In this document: piece after piece, positions 29,244 to 39,108 of the stretch | Numbering within the stretch: position 1 is the stretch's first letter | Layout: each line of letters begins with the position of its first letter | From: Lachnospiraceae bacterium | GTDB lineage: Bacteria; Bacillota; Clostridia; Lachnospirales; Lachnospiraceae | Reading direction: 5' to 3' | NCBI GenBank assembly: GCA_022794265.1 | Contig: JAAWEK010000003.1 | Location: 248,001-312,000 of the forward strand | DNA length: 64,000 nt | Made by a program: the position numbers and the translations under genes | Notes under the pieces: generated by a model | Told to the model about the DNA's origin: nothing | Database searches by the model: none | The model's input: only the letters and a program-made list of their open reading frames with translations

Positions 29244-30026
29244 TTAATCATGAGTCAGATAGTTTTTCATGGATTTCAATGCATTTTTCTCCAGCCGGCT
29301 GACCTGTGCCTGGGAAATTCCGATTTCTTCTGCTACTTCCATCTGGGTTTTTCCTTTGAAGAACCGCATTTCGATAATGTTCCTTTCCCGCTCACCCAGT
29401 CTCCTTATGGCATCGTTTAACGCCATCTCCTCCACCCAGTTATCTTCTTTATTTTTTTTATCGCTAATCTGGTCCATGACATATAATGTATCACCGCCCT
29501 CAGAATATACCGGTTCAAATAAGGAAACTGGCGTCTGAATGGCATCCATGGCGTAGGCTACCTCTTCTTTACTGAGCCCGATTTCCGATGCAATCTCCAT
29601 AACCGTAGGCTCTTTCTGATTCTTCTTCATCAGTGATTCTCTGGCATATATTGCTTTATATGCCGTATCCCTCAAAGAACGGCTGACACGAATTGCATTA
29701 TTATCCCTGAGATATCTTCGGATTTCTCCCAGTATCATCGGCACTGCATAAGTGGAAAACTTAACACCAATGGTTCTGTCAAAATTATCAATCGCTTTAA
29801 TCAAGCCGATACATCCAATCTGAAACAGATCATCTACATTTTCACTATTTCCTGCAAATCGTTTAATAATACTTAAGACAAGTCTTAAGTTACCCTTTAT
29901 AAATGTTTCTCTGGCTTCCTTATCCCCCTGTTCCATTCTATCCCATAATTCTTCTTTTTCTTCGTTTTTAAGCAATGGCAGTTTTGCTGTATTCACACCG
30001 CATATTTCCACCTTATAAAGAGCCAT
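29244..30026 (-). CDS. sigG: RNA polymerase sporulation sigma factor G
   Basis: 260 residues. The N terminus MALYKVEICGVNTAKLPLL is the SigG signature. Region 2 has DDLFQIGCIGLIKAIDNFD and KFSTYAVPMILGEIRRYLRD; region 4 has MEVAEEIGISQAQVSRLEK. It directs late forespore transcription. GGAGG site. In most Firmicutes sigG follows sigE directly; here sigE is 8 kb away on the same strand. Confidence 0.97.
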   Translation of the reverse strand: MALYKVEICGVNTAKLPLLKNEEKEELWDRMEQGDKEARETFIKGNLRLVLSIIKRFAGNSENVDDLFQIGCIGLIKAIDNFDRTIGVKFSTYAVPMILGEIRRYLRDNNAIRVSRSLRDTAYKAIYARESLMKKNQKEPTVMEIASEIGLSKEEVAYAMDAIQTPVSLFEPVYSEGGDTLYVMDQISDKKNKEDNWVEEMALNDAIRRLGERERNIIEMRFFKGKTQMEVAEEIGISQAQVSRLEKNALKSMKNYLTHD

Positions 30027-30121
30027 ATCCCCATTCCTCCGTCAATTAATTGTTTACAATAAAATGATTAACGAAATGGGGGTATTTTATTCTTCATAAT
30101 TTAATAATGATTTGTAAATAT

Positions 30122-30913
30122 TTAAACAAAATGCCAGAGCGGACCGCTGCCTGTTCCAAGATTTAAGCCTGTCTGAATGGCCTTTGCAATATATTTTTTT
30201 GCCTCTGCCACTCCGGTTTCCAAATTTTGGCCAGCCGCCAGCTGACAGGCTATGGCAGAAGACAATGTACAACCGGTTCCATGGGTATTGGGATTATCAA
30301 TTCTTTCCCCCTGAAACCAGATTTCTTCCGGTTCACCTTCCGGAACCCGGTACAAAATATCAGAAGCCTGACCGGTCATATGTCCGCCTTTGACCAGCAC
30401 CGCAGTCCCTGACTTTTCATAAATGATATGGGCAGCCTGTACCATATCCGCTTCACTTTGAATCTGTATTCCGCTCAGAACCTGAGCTTCCGGAATATTC
30501 GGCGTAATAAGTGTGGCCAACGGAATCAGACGGGAAACAAGTAGCTGAAGGGCAGAATTCTCCAACAGCATACAGCCACTGGTGGATACCATAACCGGGT
30601 CGACCACCAGAATTTCCGGTTTATACTGCTCCATTCGTTTTACAATACACTCAATAATATCCGCATTGGATACCATACCGATTTTCACCGCATCCGGTGG
30701 GATATCCTCAAATACACAGTCAATCTGTCTTCCGACAAAATCCGGATCCATATCGCAGACTCCATACACACCTGTGGTATTTTGTGCTGTCACCGATGTA
30801 ATAACACTCATTCCATACATTCCATGGGCAGAAATAGTCTTTAAATCCGCCTGGATTCCGGCTCCCCCGCTACAGTCCGAACCGGCAATACTCAATATCT
30901 TTTTTACATTCAT
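30122..30913 (-). CDS. thiD: hydroxymethylpyrimidine/phosphomethylpyrimidine kinase
   Basis: 263 residues, ribokinase fold. SIAGSDCSGGAGIQADLKT at the N terminus, VDPVMVSTSG near residue 105, and the catalytic Cys in NPNTHGTGCTLSSAIA near 213. It makes HMP pyrophosphate for thiamine synthesis. No TPP riboswitch is visible upstream. The salvage partner TPK (thiN) is encoded 29 kb away. Confidence 0.96.
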   Translation of the reverse strand: MNVKKILSIAGSDCSGGAGIQADLKTISAHGMYGMSVITSVTAQNTTGVYGVCDMDPDFVGRQIDCVFEDIPPDAVKIGMVSNADIIECIVKRMEQYKPEILVVDPVMVSTSGCMLLENSALQLLVSRLIPLATLITPNIPEAQVLSGIQIQSEADMVQAAHIIYEKSGTAVLVKGGHMTGQASDILYRVPEGEPEEIWFQGERIDNPNTHGTGCTLSSAIACQLAAGQNLETGVAEAKKYIAKAIQTGLNLGTGSGPLWHFV

Positions 30914-31022
30914 CTTTAAATCCTTTCCTTAAATAAATTCTTTAGACAATTGTATAATTCATAGTCGCAGATAAAACGTTTCAGCAAACTGAGTCTATGG
31001 GGTTCACAAGTGTCCGAATGAT

Positions 31023-32831
31023 TTATCTTCCTACCAGATATCGAATCATATCCACAAGCCATGGATTTACCTCATATGACGTGATGGTCTCTCTGGCAAA
31101 TGCCGGACGGTCAGTAATTACCATATCTACGCCGTTGGATATCATATTTATTATTTTCTCCTCGGAATTAACCGTCCATACATACACTTCTTTTCCGGCA
31201 TCATGGGCATCGTTAACAAGCATGGATGTGGCAAATGAGTAATTTACACTTAGCGCATCTGCAAAATCCAGTCCCGAAAAATCTCCATATGCCACTTTCA
31301 GAATATACCCAGTCCGAATATCCGGATTCAGTCTTTTCACTTCTTTCAATGCAGAGGCCTGAAAAGAAGTAATCACACAATCATCTGTCATATCATAGAC
31401 CTCAATCAGTCTTACTACTGATTGAACCAGATTCCGTTCGGTCCCGTTCAGCTTGATTTCAATATTCAGTTTAATCTTTCCCTTTGCCGCTTCCAGTGTT
31501 TCCGCCAGGGTCGGTATCATTTCTCCCTTGTACTCCTCGGAAAACCAGCTTCCGGCATCCAGTTGCCGGATCTTTTTATAATTCCATTCCGAAGCCTCTG
31601 CATCCACACCGGTAGTCCGCTTCAGACCGGAGTCGTGCAACAGGATGACCACTCCGTCTTTTGTCTCCTGCACATCTATTTCTGCATAATCCGCCCGGTT
31701 TACAATTGCCCGGTTTACAGCCGCAAGGGTATTTTCCGGAGCTTCTGCTGAAGCTCCCCTGTGAGCGGCTACCAGCGCGTTTCTGAATAACTGTACATTA
31801 ACGGATTCCAATCCAAAATCATTATTGATGTAAAGAAGATTTAAAATCGCCGAAACAACAACTGCCGCTGCCATAACTTTTTTTACTTTACTAAAATATT
31901 TTTTCTCTTTTTTATACTCTGTGATTTTCTGAATATCTTCATTCATTTTTTCTTTTCTGGAATAGAAACATCCACTGAAAAAAGCAAAAATCACCGGAAC
32001 TGTAACACAGGAATACACTCTCAGCCAAATCCCGTAAATCTCTCTACCCATAAACAAAGACAATGAATAAGTGGTATTATAACTTACAAATATTTTAATG
32101 CTATTGGTAATTATAAACATAATTACAATAAACACGATAAAAAATACTGCAATCAATATACCTTCCCAGATAAAATATGACAGTACCAGTCCCGGATATG
32201 CAAGTCCGTTCAGTTTAATACTGCTGATACAGGACTCCCGGAATCTTTTCCGCTCCAATATAAAATAGTGCAGACTGTATATCCAGCGGATTGCAAATAT
32301 GCAGAGCACAGCATAAACAGCAATCAATACAGCTTTTACAGCAACTGGTTTCAACAGAATTTCTGTGATATATTCCGGTATTTCAATTGTAGTGATATAT
32401 CCTGAAATAATAGGCAAATGGATAATTGGTACCATTGTCAAAACAAAAATGAACAATTTCATATTACTGCCTGCAAACATCCGTAATGCCGTTTTTATTC
32501 CTGCCTTAAACATATCGGCAATATCTGCTTTTACTTCTTGGTAAGAACAGTCATAGCAATAAACCAGTGCCGCCATCTCTATTGTAATAAAGAACACTGC
32601 CAACAGCAGCATAATTAAAAAAATCGGAATTGTGGAAGGTTTCAGCAAAAACTCTACCAGTCTTCTGTTTGTCAGATATTTAATTCCCGCCGACCACAAT
32701 GCCAGACGGATCATCCCTACCATAAGTGGTGTAAATATGGCAGTGGTCACTAATTTATATATCAATTCAAATAAAAAAACTGTTTTGAAATTCTTCTTTA
32801 GTAAGCCGAAAGCTATCGTAAATCGTTTCAT
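31023..32831 (-). CDS. membrane glycerophosphodiester phosphodiesterase
   Basis: 602 residues. The first 330 form a membrane domain with about seven hydrophobic helices (GPDPase_memb type). The C-terminal GDPD domain (about 360-590) has the catalytic HRG in AAHRGASAEAPENT, the metal ligands in YAEIDVQ and the His in ILLHDSGLKRTTG, and ends with VITDRP. It hydrolyses glycerophosphodiesters to glycerol-3-phosphate plus alcohol, likely at the outer face; the substrate may be lipid or teichoic acid. Start at the ATG at 32831 with GGAAGGA; the frame extends 24 codons further without a site. Confidence 0.93.
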   Translation of the reverse strand: MKRFTIAFGLLKKNFKTVFLFELIYKLVTTAIFTPLMVGMIRLALWSAGIKYLTNRRLVEFLLKPSTIPIFLIMLLLAVFFITIEMAALVYCYDCSYQEVKADIADMFKAGIKTALRMFAGSNMKLFIFVLTMVPIIHLPIISGYITTIEIPEYITEILLKPVAVKAVLIAVYAVLCIFAIRWIYSLHYFILERKRFRESCISSIKLNGLAYPGLVLSYFIWEGILIAVFFIVFIVIMFIITNSIKIFVSYNTTYSLSLFMGREIYGIWLRVYSCVTVPVIFAFFSGCFYSRKEKMNEDIQKITEYKKEKKYFSKVKKVMAAAVVVSAILNLLYINNDFGLESVNVQLFRNALVAAHRGASAEAPENTLAAVNRAIVNRADYAEIDVQETKDGVVILLHDSGLKRTTGVDAEASEWNYKKIRQLDAGSWFSEEYKGEMIPTLAETLEAAKGKIKLNIEIKLNGTERNLVQSVVRLIEVYDMTDDCVITSFQASALKEVKRLNPDIRTGYILKVAYGDFSGLDFADALSVNYSFATSMLVNDAHDAGKEVYVWTVNSEEKIINMISNGVDMVITDRPAFARETITSYEVNPWLVDMIRYLVGR

Positions 32832-32939
32832 ATCTTCCTTCCAATCTCTGATCACTTCTCTTATATCATCCGTAAGAAATACACACTTTTTCCATTCTAT
32901 CACAATTCATTTATATATTCAAATAATATATTTCAATCT

Positions 32940-34142
32940 CTATTTCTCCTCTGTCACCTGAAACAAATAAAATTTCAAATAATAGGTTTCGTCCGCCGCC
33001 CAGAGAATCGGATGATCCGGCGACTGGGTACGGAACTCAATCTGTCTCAAACGTTTATGGGCATCCTTTGCAGCTCCGGCAATGGTCTGTGCAAACAGTT
33101 CCTGACTCATAAAATGAGAACAGGAACAGGTGGCAAGATAACCACCATCCCTTACCAGCTTCATTCCCCGAAGATTAATTTCCTTATATCCTTTTGCTGC
33201 CTTTTTCACCGATTCCCTGGATTTGGTAAATGCCGGCGGATCTAAGATGACCACATCATATTTTTCTCCCCTGCGCTCTAACTCCGGTAATAATTCAAAC
33301 ACATCTGCACAAATAAATTCTGCCCTTTCTTCCAGCCCATTTAACTTTGCATTTTCTTTTGCCCTGGCAACTGCCAATTCAGAAGCATCCACGCCCAGAA
33401 CGGAATCTGCTCCTGCTTTCGCGGCATTTAATGCAAACGAACCAGTGTGGGTAAAACAATCCAGCACTTTTTTTCCTCTGCATACCTTCCAAACAGATTT
33501 CCGGTTATATTTTTGATCCAGAAAAAATCCGGTTTTCTGGCCTTCTGCAATGTCTACAATGTATTTCACATTATTTTCCGTAATCTCTACAAAGGTATCA
33601 AATTCCCCGCCAATAAATCCTTTGACTCTCTCCATTCCTTCTTTGGTACGCTCCTTGGCATCACTGCGTTCATAGACGCCCCGTATCAGTATTCCATCTT
33701 CGGCAAGCACTTTTTTAACCGTTTCCACAATAATTTCTTTCCATCTGTCAATTCCCAGAGCCAGCGATTGAACCACCAGAACATCGCTGAACTTATCTAT
33801 CACCATACCCGGAAGTCCGTCGGCTTCGCCAAAGAGCAGACGGCAACTGGATATATCCACAGTATCTTTTCTATACATCCATGCATCCCGTATTCTCGAC
33901 TCAAAAAAATCTTCGTTTATCGCCTGTTCCTGTTTCCGAGTCAGAATTCTGACACGTATTTTGGAATTAAAATTTATAAATCCTGTTCCCATAAAATATC
34001 CCGTACTGCTGATTACTGACACTAAATCTCCATTCCGGGGAAGGCCTTCAACAAATGCAACCTCATTATCAAATACCCACATTCCGCCATTTTTTATCAA
34101 CCTTCCCTCACCTTTTTTCAAATGTACTATTTTATTTTCCAT
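32940..34142 (-). CDS. class I SAM-dependent rRNA methyltransferase, RlmI/RlmK family
   Basis: 400 residues. N-terminal PUA domain (about 5-75), EEHD-type linker, then a Rossmann methyltransferase with DCFTHTGSFALNAAKAGA (SAM loop), VVILDPPAFTKS and TCSCSHFMS motifs. RlmI makes m5C1962 in E. coli 23S rRNA; the exact target in this organism is inferred only. Follows DUF5662 by 38 bases. Confidence 0.94.
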   Translation of the reverse strand: MENKIVHLKKGEGRLIKNGGMWVFDNEVAFVEGLPRNGDLVSVISSTGYFMGTGFINFNSKIRVRILTRKQEQAINEDFFESRIRDAWMYRKDTVDISSCRLLFGEADGLPGMVIDKFSDVLVVQSLALGIDRWKEIIVETVKKVLAEDGILIRGVYERSDAKERTKEGMERVKGFIGGEFDTFVEITENNVKYIVDIAEGQKTGFFLDQKYNRKSVWKVCRGKKVLDCFTHTGSFALNAAKAGADSVLGVDASELAVARAKENAKLNGLEERAEFICADVFELLPELERRGEKYDVVILDPPAFTKSRESVKKAAKGYKEINLRGMKLVRDGGYLATCSCSHFMSQELFAQTIAGAAKDAHKRLRQIEFRTQSPDHPILWAADETYYLKFYLFQVTEEK

Positions 34143-34180
34143 CGTTCTTCTTCCTCATTTCTATTCCATTGCCGAATTAT

Positions 34181-34738
34181 CTATAGCTTTTTTCCTAAAA
34201 AGCGAACCCTTCTAATATAACGAAAGGTTTTCTTTTCTCCCTGCTCTGCCAGCATGGTGAGCAACTTTTCAATCTGTTTTGCCGTTTCCGGATGAATCAT
34301 TCTGTTTACCGTTCCCCGTTTATAATAATCCAAAGGAGAACGATTGGTATACCGCTCCCCCATATAAACCTTCGATGCAGCTACCCGGTCACAAAACATT
34401 TCTATTACATAACGAACCGGCATCCGTACTGCACTCATTTCTTTTGTTTCCAGACTATAATCTGTCCAGTATTCAAAATGATGCTTATTCCTGCCTTTAT
34501 GATGCATCCATGCCCTTGAAAATCCGTAATCCTCCCGCTCTCCTTCATTCGGACTTCTGTTTCCCTGGTAATGCAGTATCCCGGCTATAAACTCCGTCGG
34601 AGAATATTTTGATAAATCATGAAAACAACCCTGAAAAAAAATACCTGCCCGAAAGCAGTTCTTCATCACCAGATGCCGGTGTCTGGTAATGGTTTTAAAA
34701 TGATTTCTGGCTGATAAAAAAAAATCTTTCACTTTCAT
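34181..34738 (-). CDS. DUF5662 family protein
   Basis: 185 residues with a histidine-rich helical core: RHRHLVMKNCF, FHDLSKYSPTEF and HHKGRNKHHFEYW. The HD followed by clustered His resembles metal-dependent HD-type hydrolases, and the family is named DUF5662. The function is unknown. No signal peptide; basic C terminus. Confidence 0.88.
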   Translation of the reverse strand: MKVKDFFLSARNHFKTITRHRHLVMKNCFRAGIFFQGCFHDLSKYSPTEFIAGILHYQGNRSPNEGEREDYGFSRAWMHHKGRNKHHFEYWTDYSLETKEMSAVRMPVRYVIEMFCDRVAASKVYMGERYTNRSPLDYYKRGTVNRMIHPETAKQIEKLLTMLAEQGEKKTFRYIRRVRFLGKKL

Positions 34739-34767
34739 GTTCTGCCTCCCGTCTGATATCCTGACAA

Positions 34768-34800
34768 CAAAATCGCTGCCGTATCACATATACGACAGCG
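34768..34800 (-). terminator. terminator of the lipoprotein foldase gene
   Basis: CGCTG-T-CGTAT pairs with ATACG-G-CAGCG on the minus strand, with a short loop and a following ATTTTGTTG. Confidence 0.75.
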
Positions 34801-34816
34801 CCATTCTGTACTTTAT

Positions 34817-35932
34817 CTATTCGGTATCTTCCTCACCGGAAACTTTTACCTGATTCACCGTTGAATTCTCATAGAGATAATCTAGTACCTTTTCTGTTCT
34901 CATTTGGATTAATAACTGGTCTTTTGATAAAGCTTCTTCCATAGATTCAACCGAATCCCATCCGTAGTTTTCCGCATAGGATTTAAGTTTTTCCTGATAC
35001 TCTTCCTCTGTTATATCCATATTCAGAGTCTTTAACAATGATTCCGCAATCAGACACTCTTTTGTTGCCTTTACTGCATCCATCTTTATGTCTTCCATAG
35101 TCAGTCCACATGCCGTAAGGTAATCCTTCAGAGACATACCAAAGTAGGAGCCATATGTCGCATAATTCCGGGCAATGGAATTATAATTAATGTTATATAA
35201 AAATGCCGGGGTATTATCGACTGTAGACGCTTCTGTTACCAACTGGAATAAATCCTGCTTCGCTTTGTTCTTTGCTTCCTCAGCATTCTGTTCTTCCAGT
35301 TCTTTTCTCTTGGCAGTCTTATACTCATCTATGGTTTTGCTTTCTGAGTTGGCAGCAATAAATTCATCCGTTACTTCCGGTACCACTTTTTCTTCAATCT
35401 TCGTCAGTGTTACTTCATAAGTCACATTAATTGTTTTAATCTCGGAATTTTCATCAGTATCATTTTCCTCAGTGGTCTGCTCGGATTCATCCAGTTCTTC
35501 CACCGTAAAGGTCTTGGTTCCGTTCAGATTCAGGTTAATCATCTGCTTTTCAAAATCTTCACCCATATCACCGGAACCAATTTCAAAAGTTTCTGATTTG
35601 GATTCTTCCGGACTTTTTCCTTCTTCAGTCCGAATAAAACTGACAGATACACGGTCGCCGGACTGTGCATTCCTATCAGTCTTTTCATTATATGTGGTTT
35701 TATTCTCCACCAGTGAATCAATGGCATTCTGAATATCTTTGTCTGTAACAATCGTGATTTCTTCGTCTACATTCAGTCCTTTATATTCACCCAGTTTTAC
35801 ATAGTCATCCACATTATACTCTACACTGGCATACGGATCTGAATCCTTACTTCCGCAGCCTGAAATAAGCGCCGCAGATGCTATGCAGGCCAAAGACAAT
35901 GCTGCTATTCTTTTTAAGTTATTCCTATTCAT
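34817..35932 (-). CDS. lipoprotein of trigger-factor type (extracytoplasmic foldase)
   Basis: 371 residues. Signal peptide with lipobox (ALISGCGSKDS). After it, YVKLGEYKGLNVDEE and QSGDRVSVSFIRT lead into an FKBP-like domain (about 75-175) with GSGDMGEDFEKQMINLNLNG. It is followed by a helical region like the C-terminal chaperone part of trigger factor (about 185-360). It lacks the ribosome-binding N domain, so it probably acts outside the membrane as a PPIase/chaperone for secreted proteins. The acidic loop TTEENDTDENSE is inserted in the FKBP domain. Confidence 0.88.
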   Translation of the reverse strand: MNRNNLKRIAALSLACIASAALISGCGSKDSDPYASVEYNVDDYVKLGEYKGLNVDEEITIVTDKDIQNAIDSLVENKTTYNEKTDRNAQSGDRVSVSFIRTEEGKSPEESKSETFEIGSGDMGEDFEKQMINLNLNGTKTFTVEELDESEQTTEENDTDENSEIKTINVTYEVTLTKIEEKVVPEVTDEFIAANSESKTIDEYKTAKRKELEEQNAEEAKNKAKQDLFQLVTEASTVDNTPAFLYNINYNSIARNYATYGSYFGMSLKDYLTACGLTMEDIKMDAVKATKECLIAESLLKTLNMDITEEEYQEKLKSYAENYGWDSVESMEEALSKDQLLIQMRTEKVLDYLYENSTVNQVKVSGEEDTE

Positions 35933-36014
35933 TTCCCTTTTTCCTTTCGAACATTCATTGGAGTATTAAAAACGTATGAAAAAAATATATCACATGAACA
36001 GGGATTTTGTCAAA

Positions 36015-38126
36015 CTACTTTATGGTAATCTTTTTGGGTGCCGACCATGCGCCATAACGAATTTTCCCATTCACATAGCGGTATGCCCGGACTTTATAAT
36101 AATAACTCTTTCCGGAAGGACGGTTCTGTTCGGCAAAACTGTTGGTTTTAACCTGACCCGCCTTCGTATAGGTTCCATCCGCCTTGCTGCATCTATATAC
36201 CATATACCCACTTGCGCCATTGACACTCGTCCAGGATAGTTCTGACTGTCTATAGCTATTAGAAGCCGCTTTCAAATTATAAACCGTTCCTAATTTTGGT
36301 GATTTCCAGACTTTTTCACTGAATTCACTCTTGGATATTAATGAACTCTGTTTCCTGATGGCTTTAACCTTATAGAAATAAGTAAATCCGGTTGTCAGAT
36401 TAGTATTATAAAACGTTGTAGCCGTTGTAGTCTTAATCAGCCTGTATGTACCGTTCTTGGAAATGGAGCGGTAAATCTCATAACCAGTGGCGCCGGTTAC
36501 CGGTGAATATGTAACCTTCACCGTATTATATCCTGCCGCATCCGCTTTAACATTTAACGGTTTGTTCAGTACCGCTTTGGCATTCTCTACACCAGTAAAC
36601 AGACTATAAATATATTCATTGTTTCCCAGTGCCCGTATGGCTCTTACCTTATAATAATATCTCTGACCGGTTGTAATGTTATCATTGAGATAAAAGATAT
36701 TAGAAGTAGTGGCAATCTTCACAAATGCTCCGGTCGATGTCTGGGCTCTGTATATTTCATACCCTGTCGCATCCGAAGAAGCATTCCATGTCAGCTTAAT
36801 CTTATTATAATCCGTTACAGTCACATTTAAAGCGGAAGGCTGATTTACATACAGCTTTGCACTGGCAGCACTGCTGTAAACACTGGAATCCTGTGAATTG
36901 CATGCCTGAACCTTGTAATAATAAGAAACTCCGCTCTGAATATTCTCATCCGTATAAGCGGTCTTAGTCGTCTCCGCTATTTTCTGATATCCATTCTCCG
37001 GATGATTACTTCTGTAAATAATATACCTTTCCGTCTCAGCTGTTCTATCCCAGGTTAACACAACTTTATTTTTATTAATAATCGTGGTTCTGACATTCCC
37101 CGGTTCCGGAAGCCTGTGCTGCAATCCTTTGGAAACATCATAGGTAACCGCATTGGTAAAATCTGCATAAACGCCGGTAAAGGCATAGTTTACATCAACA
37201 TTTCCCACAATTCCGGGAATACTTCCTTTTGATGTATACTGCCACATAATATAAACACCGTCATAGGTACAGACATCGCTATACTGTGCCACCCATTTCG
37301 GCCATTGATTAAATCTGGGATCTGTCAGGATTGTAGTAAACCAATACTTGTTGGCATATATTCCCACATCAAATCCTGCCCTTGATATGGAATTACAAAA
37401 TGTTTCGGCTATATCCCCGATGGTTCCGGCGCTCAGCATTCCCGTTGTCCCGGAATCCTCCAGATCGTACCAGACTTTATATGGAAAAGTATGACCAGCT
37501 ATCATTCGGAGTACATGATCAGCTTCACTCTGTGCTTCTGCTGTATTCATTGCATAAGAGTACAGATAAACTCCCATCGGTATTCCCAGTCTGGAACATT
37601 CCTGCATATTATAGACAAACTTAATATCGTCCTGCTCCAGATAATTTGAACCAAAACCGCACCGGATAATTGCAAAATCCACCAGACCACTGTTATACAC
37701 CTGATTCCAGTCAATGATCTCATTCCATTTCGAAACATCAATACCTTTCACGTTCTTCTTACCGGATACAATATTGGAAGCTTCACTCATTTTGCCGTTT
37801 CCATATGCATATACCTTAAAATAATATGTAATATTATCCTGTAATCCCTTCAATAACAACTTGTTTGTAGTCAGTCCGCAGACCAGCTCATATCCCGTTG
37901 TCTTTGATGTTGACATATAAACATAATATTTTTCCGCACCTGCAACCGTATTCCATCTAAGATACACAGTGTCCACTTTGGGATTATACAGTTCCATCTG
38001 TTTGGGTGCAGCAATGGCACTGTCTGCATAAAAATCCCTGCCGGAACACAGTATCATAATTAAAATCAAAACAGTCATCAGGGCAATCGTCCGAATGTTT
38101 CTTAATAATCTTACTTTTTTGTACAT
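36015..38126 (-). CDS. GH25 lysozyme-type hydrolase with fibronectin III domains
   Basis: 703 residues. An N-terminal signal segment (LMTVLILIMILCSG) leads into one fibronectin domain (about 42-122). A GH25 muramidase domain (about 126-325) has KGIDVSKWN, MGVYLYSYA and the catalytic acid in VWYDLEDSG, plus WQYTSKGSIPG. Four more fibronectin domains follow (about 345-703). GH25 enzymes cut the MurNAc-GlcNAc bond of peptidoglycan. The AGG-type site lies about 17 bases before the ATG, so the start is less certain. Next to sigE but not clearly sporulation-specific. Confidence 0.92.
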   Translation of the reverse strand: MYKKVRLLRNIRTIALMTVLILIMILCSGRDFYADSAIAAPKQMELYNPKVDTVYLRWNTVAGAEKYYVYMSTSKTTGYELVCGLTTNKLLLKGLQDNITYYFKVYAYGNGKMSEASNIVSGKKNVKGIDVSKWNEIIDWNQVYNSGLVDFAIIRCGFGSNYLEQDDIKFVYNMQECSRLGIPMGVYLYSYAMNTAEAQSEADHVLRMIAGHTFPYKVWYDLEDSGTTGMLSAGTIGDIAETFCNSISRAGFDVGIYANKYWFTTILTDPRFNQWPKWVAQYSDVCTYDGVYIMWQYTSKGSIPGIVGNVDVNYAFTGVYADFTNAVTYDVSKGLQHRLPEPGNVRTTIINKNKVVLTWDRTAETERYIIYRSNHPENGYQKIAETTKTAYTDENIQSGVSYYYKVQACNSQDSSVYSSAASAKLYVNQPSALNVTVTDYNKIKLTWNASSDATGYEIYRAQTSTGAFVKIATTSNIFYLNDNITTGQRYYYKVRAIRALGNNEYIYSLFTGVENAKAVLNKPLNVKADAAGYNTVKVTYSPVTGATGYEIYRSISKNGTYRLIKTTTATTFYNTNLTTGFTYFYKVKAIRKQSSLISKSEFSEKVWKSPKLGTVYNLKAASNSYRQSELSWTSVNGASGYMVYRCSKADGTYTKAGQVKTNSFAEQNRPSGKSYYYKVRAYRYVNGKIRYGAWSAPKKITIK

Positions 38127-38296
38127 TATGATACTCAGTTCATCCTTTCTTTATTATTATTGACCGGAAATCTCCGGTCAGTTTATTATATCAGACTCTC
38201 CCCTGATTTACAATTCAATTATACTGTAAAATAATTGTAAAAAATCCTTTAATTCCCTGCACTTTCAGCAAATTATCCTGTTGTCCGGCAGACAGA

Positions 38297-38320
38297 GAAA
38301 AAAGCGGTTTTTTCACCGCC
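38297..38320 (-). terminator. intrinsic terminator of the spoIIGA-sigE unit
   Basis: Minus strand GGCGGTGAAAAAACCGCTTTTTTC: short GC stem with a 6-base loop and six T. Confidence 0.85.
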
Positions 38321-38342
38321 ATTTTTCAAAAACTATTTTTAT

Positions 38343-39083
38343 TTAATAACATTTTACGATTTCTTTCTTTAACCGCTTAATAATCTTTTTTTCCAGTCTG
38401 GATATATAAGACTGGGAAATACCCAGCAGGTCTGCAACCTCTTTTTGCGTCATTTCCTCACCGTCAGGATTGCTGAGACCAAACCGCAGTTCTATAATCG
38501 TTTTTTCTCTGGTATTTAATTTGGAGATTGCCTTAATCAGCAATTTCCTCTCTACCTCGTCTTCAATATCTTTGCAAATCACATCTTCATCTGTACCCAG
38601 AACGTCTGACAACAGCAACTCGTTTCCGTCCCAGTCCACATTCAGCGGCTCATCAATGGAAACCTCCATTTTTGTTTTGCTGTTTCTTCTCAGATACATC
38701 AGTATTTCATTCTCAATACATCTGGACGCGTAGGTAGCCAGTTTAATGTTTTTCTGCGGGTTAAAGGTATTGATGGACTTAATCAGACCAATGGTTCCGA
38801 TGGAAATCAGATCCTCTACCCCCACCCCGGTATTGTCAAATTTTTTTGCTATGTACACCACCAGACGTAAATTCCGTTCAATCAGTGTGGTTCTTGCCTG
38901 AGAATCCTCTTCAGTTGCAAGCTTTTCAATCACTTCCTGTTCGGACTTTGCATCCAGCGGCGGAGGCAGCACCTCCGTTCCGCCTATATAATGAATATCC
39001 CCTTTTTTTGCGAATAATACATTTTTAATGCCAGGTATAACCTTAAACTGTAATCTGTTCGGAATTGATACCTTTATTACCAT
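38343..39083 (-). CDS. sigE: RNA polymerase sporulation sigma factor E (precursor)
   Basis: 246 residues. [12 protein letters not shown] near residue 33 is the SigE signature; the first roughly 28 residues form the pro-sequence removed by SpoIIGA. Region 2 has [18 protein letters not shown] and [19 protein letters not shown]; region 4 has [17 protein letters not shown]. Directs early mother-cell transcription. Start at the ATG at 39083 after GGGGAG, 25 bases after the spoIIGA stop. Confidence 0.97.
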   Translation of the reverse strand: MVIKVSIPNRLQFKVIPGIKNVLFAKKGDIHYIGGTEVLPPPLDAKSEQEVIEKLATEEDSQARTTLIERNLRLVVYIAKKFDNTGVGVEDLISIGTIGLIKSINTFNPQKNIKLATYASRCIENEILMYLRRNSKTKMEVSIDEPLNVDWDGNELLLSDVLGTDEDVICKDIEDEVERKLLIKAISKLNTREKTIIELRFGLSNPDGEEMTQKEVADLLGISQSYISRLEKKIIKRLKKEIVKCY

Positions 39084-39108
39084 TTGCAATTCTCCCCTGC
39101 TTATTATT

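Noticed and set aside
30914-31022. TPP riboswitch upstream of thiD
   Set aside because: The conserved CTGAGA and related thi-box sequences are absent; the gap is short and unstructured.
33447-34019. 190-codon plus-strand frame
   Set aside because: Antisense to the well-supported RlmI-type gene, with no start signal or recognisable domain.
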